From JAJTFW01 sp046049215 (GTDB lineage Bacteria > Bacteroidota > Bacteroidia > AKYH767-A > OLB10): a DNA stretch of 20,510 bases. The stretch covers positions 1 to 20,510 of the forward strand of contig JBJOER010000047.1 in NCBI GenBank assembly GCA_046049215.1, read 5' to 3'. This document shows, in pieces, positions 15,634 through 20,510 of the stretch. The number at the start of each line of letters is the position of its first letter. Position 1 is the first letter of the stretch. A program made the position numbers and the translations under genes. Under the pieces are notes generated by a model. The model was not told where the DNA came from and did not search any database. It saw nothing but the letters and a program-made list of their open reading frames with translations.

Positions 15634-17352
15634 ATGAGCCTTCGAAAAATCACCCGATCATTTCCGCTGCTGTCCCTATCTGTTGTCGTATTACAGGTGT
15701 GGATTCTTTTGATGAGCCCATTAGTGTCGAATGGGCAATACACCTATCTGTACGGGTCCTTGCATTCCCATTCTGCTTACTCTGACGGCAATGCCGCCAA
15801 CGACCCGGCTTATCCGACTGCTGCTGCGTGCTACGGGTACGTCAAAATGCGGACTCCTCAAGCGACCTTCTGGGGAATTTCAGACCACAACCACAGCGGG
15901 GGCGGCATGAGCCGACCGGATTACCACAAAGGCGTGACCGAAGCCGACACCAGCAATGAAGAGGGGGAATTCCTTGCGCTTTACGGCATGGAATGGGGGG
16001 TGATCAATACCGGTGGACATGTTTTGATTTACGGAATTGATAGTCTGATCGGCTGGCAGAACGGCAATTATGACATCTACAATGCCCAATCGGATTACAT
16101 CGGCCTTTTCAACAAAGTGGCTGCCCGCGGAGAAAGCGCTTTCGCTTACCTGGCACACATGGATGCGGGCGACTTCGGCAACATCCTCTCCCGTCCCTAC
16201 AATGCCACCTGGGATTCGGCGATTGTCGGCGTCGCCATTCGTAGCGGACCCGCATTCTCCACCGACACCACATACAGTGATCCACCGTTTGGCGATTACG
16301 CCGACAGGTTCCAGGACCTCCTGCGAAAGGGCTATCATGTCGCTCCCGGCTTCGACCACGACAACCACTACATCAACTTCGGAAGAGCACACCAGGGACG
16401 AACTGTTGTACTGACAGAAGACACAACAAGTATCGCCCTGTTGCGGGCATTCCGGAACCGCAGGTTCTATTCATCCGACGATTGGAACGCAAGGCTTTCA
16501 TTCACTGTCGGTGGAAACACCATGGGCGGTATCTGCAACGGAAACGACGAGGCCCGGATCAGGGTTGAAATGACCGACCCCGACAATGAAAGTGTTTCGA
16601 ATATTAAAATCTGGTATGGCATTCCGGGTAGTGGAGTCCTACCCACATTGCTGACGCAATCATTTTCTGTCGATTCGTGCATATTCAGCCACCCCTTGAG
16701 CCTGAACAGCACTTATTACTATTACGCCGAAATCACCCAGGCCGACGGGCACCGCATCTGGTCTTCTCCGGTTTGGTACACCCGCACGGGGAGTCCGGGC
16801 TTTGAATTGCTCAGGTTTACGGCTGCCCGATCGGGAGCAGGCGTTTTGCTTGATTGGGCCACGGTAAACGAAGAGGCCATCGACCGCTACGATGTACAAC
16901 GTTCAGACGACGGGATCACCTTCACCACGATAGGCCTGAAGCAGGCGATCGGTTCTCCGGGGGCGACCGCATCCTACCAATGGAACGATACCGAACCCCT
17001 GACCTCGAGCCGCTATTACCGTCTGAACATCCTCGACTCCAACGGATTTACCACTTTCTCTCCTGTGCGAAGGGTGGATCCAAACCTGGAGACTCTGGTC
17101 CTGACCATCAACCCTGGAATCACGGACGATTCCCCGCTCACACTAACGGTTAGCCATTACCGAGAAGAACCGATCCGTATCGAGATTTTCGACATGGCCG
17201 GAAAACTGGTCCGGTCCTCGACCGGCATCGCTTCAGCCGGGTCGGTGAGTTTGCCAATCGAACTTACCGGACTTCAAGCCGGAGCTTATTCTCTGCGGGT
17301 TTCCACCACCGATTCATCCTTCAGCGCCAGCCAGCGCTTCACCAAACGCTGA
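15634..17352 (+). CDS. secreted PHP-domain metallophosphoesterase with T9SS sorting domain
   Basis: This 572-residue secreted protein has a signal peptide (about 1-34, ending SNGQ). A PHP-type metal-dependent hydrolase domain follows: HSHSAYSDG (44-52), SDHNH (83-87), a CehA-like segment EWG...GGHVLIYG (120-134), AHMDAG (His175) and GFDHDNH (239-245), which together supply His/Asp ligands for two or three metals. A beta-sandwich region follows (about 285-480), including a fibronectin-like stretch with DWATVNEEAIDRYDVQRSDDG. The last ~88 residues (IRIEIFDMAGKLVRSS ... LQAGAYSLRVSTTDSSF ... SQRFTKR) fit a type A T9SS C-terminal sorting domain, so the enzyme is probably secreted or cell-surface attached. 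The substrate is unknown; a phosphoester such as a nucleotide or organophosphate is a guess from family. The hexapeptide-protein gene follows by 32 bp. Confidence 0.88.
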   Translation: MSLRKITRSFPLLSLSVVVLQVWILLMSPLVSNGQYTYLYGSLHSHSAYSDGNAANDPAYPTAAACYGYVKMRTPQATFWGISDHNHSGGGMSRPDYHKGVTEADTSNEEGEFLALYGMEWGVINTGGHVLIYGIDSLIGWQNGNYDIYNAQSDYIGLFNKVAARGESAFAYLAHMDAGDFGNILSRPYNATWDSAIVGVAIRSGPAFSTDTTYSDPPFGDYADRFQDLLRKGYHVAPGFDHDNHYINFGRAHQGRTVVLTEDTTSIALLRAFRNRRFYSSDDWNARLSFTVGGNTMGGICNGNDEARIRVEMTDPDNESVSNIKIWYGIPGSGVLPTLLTQSFSVDSCIFSHPLSLNSTYYYYAEITQADGHRIWSSPVWYTRTGSPGFELLRFTAARSGAGVLLDWATVNEEAIDRYDVQRSDDGITFTTIGLKQAIGSPGATASYQWNDTEPLTSSRYYRLNILDSNGFTTFSPVRRVDPNLETLVLTINPGITDDSPLTLTVSHYREEPIRIEIFDMAGKLVRSSTGIASAGSVSLPIELTGLQAGAYSLRVSTTDSSFSASQRFTKR

Positions 17353-17384
17353 CAGATCCCTGAACCCAAAGACAACGCAAACTT

Positions 17385-17909
17385 ATGGCCCTTATAAAAC
17401 CCGTCAACGGCATTCACCCATCCTTCGGAGAAAACTGTTACCTTGCTGAAAACGCCACAGTGGTGGGCGACGTGCAGATGGGCGATTCATGCAGCGTATG
17501 GTTCAATGCGGTAGTGCGGGGCGATGTGCACAGCATCCGCATCGGCAACAAGGTGAACATCCAGGACGGAGCCATAGTACACTGCACTTACCAGAAAGCC
17601 TCCACCAGCATCGGCAACAACGTATCCGTCGGACACAATGCCATCGTCCACGGCTGCACAGTTCACGACAATGTGTTGATCGGCATGGGCGCCATCGTCA
17701 TGGACCATGCCGTTGTGCATTCCAACTGCATCATCGCCGCGGGAGCCGTCGTTTTGGAAAACACGGTGATTGAACCCAACAGCATTTACGCGGGAGTACC
17801 GGCCAAAAAGGTGAAAAGCATCGATGCCGAACAAACACAGCGGCTCATCGAAGGCATCGCCAACAACTACCTGATGTACTCCACCTGGTTCGAGGGAGAA
17901 GATCAATAG
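17385..17909 (+). CDS. gamma-class carbonic anhydrase-like hexapeptide protein
   Basis: This 174-residue cytosolic left-handed beta-helix protein belongs to the gamma-CA/PaaY/YrdA group. Repeated hexapeptide turns ([LIV]-G-x4) run through residues 20-145, with a C-terminal helix. The three zinc ligands of gamma carbonic anhydrases are all present: His66 (IVHCTY), His84 and His89 (GHNAIVHG), along with Arg45, Asp47 and Gln60 of the fold's active-site set. It probably binds Zn or Fe at trimer interfaces and may hydrate CO2, but many members have no measured activity and some act as thioesterases (PaaY). It starts at ATG 17385, 32 bp after the PHP gene, so the two may be cotranscribed; no functional link is evident. 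Confidence 0.9.
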   Translation: MALIKPVNGIHPSFGENCYLAENATVVGDVQMGDSCSVWFNAVVRGDVHSIRIGNKVNIQDGAIVHCTYQKASTSIGNNVSVGHNAIVHGCTVHDNVLIGMGAIVMDHAVVHSNCIIAAGAVVLENTVIEPNSIYAGVPAKKVKSIDAEQTQRLIEGIANNYLMYSTWFEGEDQ

Positions 17910-17918
17910 ATCCCCAAA

Positions 17919-17933
17919 GGCACTTCAAGTGCC
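17919..17933 (+). terminator. weak hairpin after the hexapeptide-protein gene
   Basis: GGCACTTCAAGTGCC can form a 5-bp GC-containing stem with a TTCAA loop, 10 nt after the stop at 17909. It has no U-tract, so rho-independent termination is doubtful; it is the only structured element at this gene end. Confidence 0.25.
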
Positions 17934-18065
17934 GGGCGCATTCCCTTAGCTCTCTTTCCATTTCGCCTTCTGCAATAAGTGCGGGAGTGAGCCGTTATCT
18001 CCTTGTCAACACCGCTCTGTTAGCAAGCAACAGATGCACAAGAAGGATACCGATCGACGAAAATC

Positions 18066-18073
18066 TACTTTTA
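18066..18073 (+). promoter_or_regulatory. possible -7 box TACTTTTA for exbB-exbD-tonB
   Basis: One mismatch (last base) to TAnnTTTG, 37 nt before the chosen exbB ATG. It would give a leader of about 34 nt that contains both palindromes downstream. Confidence 0.3.
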
Positions 18074-18094
18074 CAAGTCTTGTGATCAATCACA
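18073..18094. promoter_or_regulatory. two overlapping palindromes, possible operator of the TonB-system operon
   Basis: ACAAG-T-CTTGT (18073-18083) and TGTGAT-CA-ATCACA (18081-18094) are perfect inverted repeats lying directly downstream of the candidate -7 box and 16 nt before the exbB ATG. The second resembles a CRP/FNR half-site pair (TGTGA...TCACA) but with a 4-nt spacer instead of 6. They could be operators; chance is not excluded. Confidence 0.35.
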
Positions 18095-18110
18095 CAATCC
18101 GTTGACTCCT

Positions 18111-18827
18111 ATGTCTATCCTCCTTCAAATCGGTATCGCCACCGACAGCGCCGTTTCCACAGCAGCTTCCACATTGCCTACCGCAGCACCTGCGGTTACC
18201 GAACAAAGCATGTCGCTTTGGGAGATGGCCAGCAAAGGCGGCCCCATCCTCATCCCCATTGCGCTGCTCAGCGTGATGGCGATCTACATTTTCTTCGAGC
18301 GCCTTTTCGTAATCATGAAATACGGACGCCTGGATCAGAACTTCATGAACCAGATCCGCGACCAGGTACATGCCGGGAACGTCCCTGCGGCCCGCTCGTT
18401 GTGCAAAGCCACCGACAGTCCCATCGCACGGATGATCGACAAAGGATTAGCCCGCCTCGGAAAACCGGTGCGAGAAATCGAATCGGCCATTGAAAACCAG
18501 GGTAAGCTGGAGGTATTCTCCATGGAAAAAAACCTCGGATTCCTCGGCACCATCGCCGGCATTGCACCCATGTTCGGGTTCCTTGGAACCATTTTCGGCG
18601 TAATCAAGATCTTCTACCAGATCTCCTTGCAAAACAGCCTGGAGATCGACACGATCTCCGGCGGTTTGTATGTAAAGATGATTTCTTCGGCTGCGGGTCT
18701 GCTGGTCGGAATGATCGCTTATTCATGCTACCATTACCTGGTGCAGCGTGTGGACCGCGTCATCAATAAAATGGAGATCAACGCCGTGCAGTTCATCGAC
18801 CTGCTGGAAGAACCTGTGAAGCCATGA
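18111..18827 (+). CDS. exbB: MotA/TolQ/ExbB proton channel family protein
   Basis: This 238-residue inner-membrane protein is the channel subunit of the ExbB-ExbD complex, which uses proton-motive force to energise TonB. Three TM helices are seen: about 43-62 (GGPILIPIALLSVMAIYIFF), 142-166 (LGFLGTIAGIAPMFGFLGTIFG) and 188-210 (KMISSAAGLLVGMIAYSCYHYL). The large cytoplasmic loop between the first two and the GTxxG-rich second helix are typical. The start chosen is ATG 18111; a TTG three codons upstream is in frame but less likely. An N-terminal Ala/Thr-rich stretch before TM1 matches Bacteroidota relatives. The stop overlaps the exbD ATG by 4 nt. Confidence 0.92.
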   Translation: MSILLQIGIATDSAVSTAASTLPTAAPAVTEQSMSLWEMASKGGPILIPIALLSVMAIYIFFERLFVIMKYGRLDQNFMNQIRDQVHAGNVPAARSLCKATDSPIARMIDKGLARLGKPVREIESAIENQGKLEVFSMEKNLGFLGTIAGIAPMFGFLGTIFGVIKIFYQISLQNSLEIDTISGGLYVKMISSAAGLLVGMIAYSCYHYLVQRVDRVINKMEINAVQFIDLLEEPVKP

Positions 18828-19240
18828 ACCTGCGCCGCCGACAAAAAGGACATTCGGAAGTCTACAGTCATTCGCTGAATGACATCATGTTCTTCCTGTT
18901 GTTGTTTTTCCTGATCACCTCCACGCTAGCCACACCTTCGGTATTGAAGCTCCTCCTGCCCAACTCGAAAACAGGTATCCAAAGCGTGAAGCATCCTGTG
19001 GTCATCGCGGTGACTCCCGATCTGCAATTCGTGGTCAACGAGGACATCGTTCCTCGCGAATCCGTTGAGAGCGCGGTGATTGCTGCAGTTGCCGGCCAGA
19101 CTGATCCGACAGCCTTGTTGAAGGTCGACAAAAGTGTCGCCTGGCAGGAGGTCGTTTTCCTTCTCGATATCGGCAACAAGAACAAGATCAAAATGGTGGC
19201 GGCAACCAACCTCACCAAGGATGTCGCTGCAGGAAAATGA
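18824..19240 (+). CDS. exbD: ExbD/TolR-family biopolymer transport protein
   Basis: This 138-residue protein is the ExbD partner of the energising complex. A short basic cytoplasmic tail leads into one TM helix, DIMFFLLLFFLITSTLA (20-36), which begins with Asp20, the essential proton-carrying aspartate of the family. The periplasmic part (about 40-138) has the ExbD fold pattern: VVIAVTPDLQFVVNEDIVPRE followed by ALLKVDKSVAWQEVVFLLDIGNKNKIKMVAAT. The overlaps of 4 nt with exbB before it and tonB after it show tight coupling. Only one ExbD is encoded in this operon, whereas many Bacteroidota TonB operons carry two exbD copies. Confidence 0.92.
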   Translation: MNLRRRQKGHSEVYSHSLNDIMFFLLLFFLITSTLATPSVLKLLLPNSKTGIQSVKHPVVIAVTPDLQFVVNEDIVPRESVESAVIAAVAGQTDPTALLKVDKSVAWQEVVFLLDIGNKNKIKMVAATNLTKDVAAGK

Positions 19241-20076
19241 AATCGTACCAGGCCCGTTCACTTGTACTCACCTTGCTTATCCACGGCGCCATTCTGGCCC
19301 TGTTGATGTTCCTATACATTTCCTCACCCATCCCTCCCTGGGAGGAAGGCCTTGCAGGTGGTGGTGGTGGTGGCAGTTTTGTAGAATTCGGTGAACTGGA
19401 GTTCAACGATGTACCTCCGGTGCCGCAGGAGGTGGTAAAAGTGACCACGCCCCAGGAAGAGGAAGAAGAGGAAATCCTCACCACCGACTTGGAAGAAACC
19501 GTGGCGGTACCCCCTACTCCCAAAAAAACCGACAAACCGAAAGAAAAAAAGGTCGAGAAGAAACTGCCGGAGAAAACAGTGATCAAGCAACCGGAACTTG
19601 CCAAGGTCGAGGAACGCAAACCGGATCCGCGCAGCCTTTATCCGGGTAAGCGGAACACGGGAGGAGCGCCCGGCGGAGGACAAAGCGGCAACGGCAGCGG
19701 CGGACAAGGCACCGGATCGGGAGGCGGTATCGGCGATGGAACAGGTAGCGGGTCAGGCGGAGGAAGCGGAACCGGCAGCGGTGGCGGAAACGGACCGGGT
19801 GCCGGGATCGGCTTCGACCTGGCCGGGCGCGACATGCGTGCCAAACCCAAAGTGGAGGACAACTCCCAGGAACAAGGGAGAATCGTGATCGAAATCATCG
19901 TGGATAAAAACGGCGTGGTTCAACGGGCTGACGGACCATCACGCGGCAGCACCCTGTCTAACAGCACCCTGGTACGAAAATGCAAGGAGGCCTCCATGAA
20001 GGCGCGGTTCAGTCCGAGCCCTGAAGGTGTTGAAGAACAGCGGGGAACAATCTCTTTCAACTTCATTCTCCGTTAA
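19237..20076 (+). CDS. tonB: energy transducer TonB, glycine-rich
   Basis: This 279-residue protein spans the periplasm to drive TonB-dependent outer-membrane transport. One N-terminal TM helix (about 9-28) is followed by a first Gly run (40-46), an acidic segment (EEEEEE, 74-79), a Pro/Lys/Glu-rich stretch (92-131) and a long Gly/Ser-rich linker (about 142-192). The C-terminal TonB domain is at about 208-279, with QEQGRIVIEIIVDKNGVV, RGSTLSNSTLVRKCKEASMKARFSP and EEQRGTISFNFILR, as in Bacteroidota TonB proteins. The Gly-rich linker replaces the Pro-rich span of proteobacterial TonB. It is the third gene of exbB-exbD-tonB, overlapping exbD by 4 nt. No TonB-dependent receptor is in the window. 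Confidence 0.92.
   Translation: MKSYQARSLVLTLLIHGAILALLMFLYISSPIPPWEEGLAGGGGGGSFVEFGELEFNDVPPVPQEVVKVTTPQEEEEEEILTTDLEETVAVPPTPKKTDKPKEKKVEKKLPEKTVIKQPELAKVEERKPDPRSLYPGKRNTGGAPGGGQSGNGSGGQGTGSGGGIGDGTGSGSGGGSGTGSGGGNGPGAGIGFDLAGRDMRAKPKVEDNSQEQGRIVIEIIVDKNGVVQRADGPSRGSTLSNSTLVRKCKEASMKARFSPSPEGVEEQRGTISFNFILR
19660..19812 (+). repeat. GGN-rich low-complexity tract in tonB
   Basis: Repeated GGN/GGC codons for Gly interleaved with Ser, Thr and Asn encode the flexible linker (residues 142-192). It is imperfect rather than a strict tandem repeat. Confidence 0.6.
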
Positions 20077-20110
20077 CAGGTAGTTGGTCATTCAGGAGAG
20101 TGAACATTAT

Positions 20111-20131
20111 TTTTCAACGCATGGTTGAAAA
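20111..20131. terminator. possible terminator hairpin after tonB
   Basis: TTTTCAAC (20111-20118) and GTTGAAAA (20124-20131) pair perfectly around a GCATG loop, 34 nt after the tonB stop. The stem is AT-rich and the downstream U-tract is missing on the plus strand, so termination strength is doubtful. Confidence 0.35.
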
Positions 20132-20167
20132 CCTGTAACATTCACGTTTTTATGGGAACGCAATTCC

Positions 20168-20175
20168 TACTTTTG
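20168..20175 (+). promoter_or_regulatory. -7 box TACTTTTG abutting the folC start
   Basis: Exact TAnnTTTG match, 5 nt before the GTG at 20181 and identical to the mtgA and purL boxes. A GTTTTT at 20146-20151 could serve as a poor -33 element. Confidence 0.5.
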
Positions 20176-20180
20176 CTGAT

Positions 20181-20510
20181 GTGAATTACCAGGAAACCCT
20201 CAACTACCTCAACGCGGCACTGCCGATGTTCCACCGGACCGGACCCGCAGCTTACAAACCCAATCTTGACAATACCCTGGCTCTGGCCGATGCAGTGGGA
20301 AATCCCCACGAAGAGCTGATCTGCATCCACATCGCCGGAACCAATGGCAAAGGAAGCGTCGCCAGCATGTTGGCATCCGTTTTCCAGGCAGCCGGATACA
20401 GGACAGGACTTTACACCTCCCCTCACCTCAAGGATTTTCGTGAGCGTATCCGCATCGATGGAGAAATGGTATCCGAAGAATGGGTTGCCGACTACGTCAG
20501 TGAGAACAAA
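20181..20510 (+). CDS. folC: folylpolyglutamate/dihydrofolate synthase FolC, N-terminal part
   Basis: This Mur-ligase-family enzyme adds glutamate to folates and, in bifunctional forms, makes dihydrofolate from dihydropteroate. The first 110 residues are present and the gene runs off the right edge. The start is a GTG (VNYQETLNYLNAALP), giving the usual FolC N-terminus; the nearby ATG at 20179 is out of frame and followed by a stop. LPMFHRTGPAAYKPNLDNTLAL (14-35) leads into the ATP-binding P-loop GTNGKGSV (53-60), then GLYTSPHLKDFRERI, the conserved folate/substrate segment. It is on the same strand as tonB, 104 bp away, with its own -7 box. Confidence 0.93.
   Translation, partial: MNYQETLNYLNAALPMFHRTGPAAYKPNLDNTLALADAVGNPHEELICIHIAGTNGKGSVASMLASVFQAAGYRTGLYTSPHLKDFRERIRIDGEMVSEEWVADYVSENK

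Larger units (their letters stand above)
17910..18110. other. 201-bp intergenic region before the exbB operon
   Basis: This is the longest non-coding stretch in the window. I see no ORF with support and no RNA gene. It holds a short hairpin candidate at 17919-17933 (GGCAC-TTCAA-GTGCC), a -7-like box at 18066-18073 (TACTTTTA), and two overlapping palindromes at 18073-18094 listed separately. Confidence 0.5.

Noticed and set aside
18081..18094. Classical CRP site
   Set aside because: The half-sites TGTGA/TCACA are separated by 4 rather than 6 nt, so I list it only as a palindrome, not as a CRP site.
19660..19812. CRISPR or tandem-repeat array
   Set aside because: The repeats are imperfect GGN codons inside tonB with no constant repeat-spacer pattern.
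19212..19898. Antisense open frames opposite tonB
   Set aside because: They are created by the Gly/Pro-coding low-complexity tract and show only Pro/Ser/Phe-rich runs.

Overview
This is a stretch of a Bacteroidota chromosome, probably from a free-living aquatic or environmental lineage with a fairly balanced base composition. The evidence is several -7 promoter boxes of the Bacteroidota type (TAnnTTTG), almost no Shine-Dalgarno sequences, a secreted protein with a type IX secretion (T9SS) C-terminal sorting domain, a Bacteroidota-style glycine-rich TonB, and a flavobacterial-type carotenoid gene cluster. The window is densely coded, with no intergenic gap over about 200 bp. No rRNA, tRNA, CRISPR array, insertion sequence or phage gene was seen.

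Layout: (1) 1-3604, minus strand: the N-terminal part of an APC-family amino acid permease, then two overlapping genes for polytopic membrane proteins that are paralogues of one another. (2) 3683-7063: purL (purine synthesis), a small four-helix membrane protein on the minus strand, and mtgA (peptidoglycan glycosyltransferase). (3) 7080-9587: an outer-membrane beta-barrel protein (minus), a divergent short-chain dehydrogenase followed by a PlsC-type acyltransferase (plus), and a small exported protein with an HMA-like predicted fold (minus). (4) 9714-11609: acs, acetyl-CoA synthetase. (5) 11590-14892, minus: a three-gene carotenoid module read as desaturase (CrtD-like), CruF-like hydratase and CrtY lycopene cyclase, preceded by a coiled-coil/TM/SHOCT protein gene. 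(6) 15634-17909: a secreted PHP-type metallophosphoesterase with a T9SS tail, then a gamma-carbonic-anhydrase-like hexapeptide protein. (7) 18111-20076: an overlapping exbB-exbD-tonB operon that energises outer-membrane transport. (8) 20181-end: the start of folC.

Most genes are housekeeping functions in short transcription units that switch strand often. Convergent neighbours are packed tail to tail (0-16 bp gaps, or 20 bp overlap). The most distinctive points are: (a) -7 promoter boxes only 4-7 nt from the start codons of several genes, suggesting leaderless or near-leaderless mRNAs; (b) the tandem paralogous membrane proteins, which share a W-(S/T)-S/T-x-I-(I/L)-K-E type motif and a C-terminal RY motif, have no assigned function and recall polysaccharide polymerases; and (c) a crtD-cruF-crtY module that points to a monocyclic, hydroxylated carotenoid of the saproxanthin/myxol type. 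I did not find convincing evidence of a wholly new defence or mobile system here.
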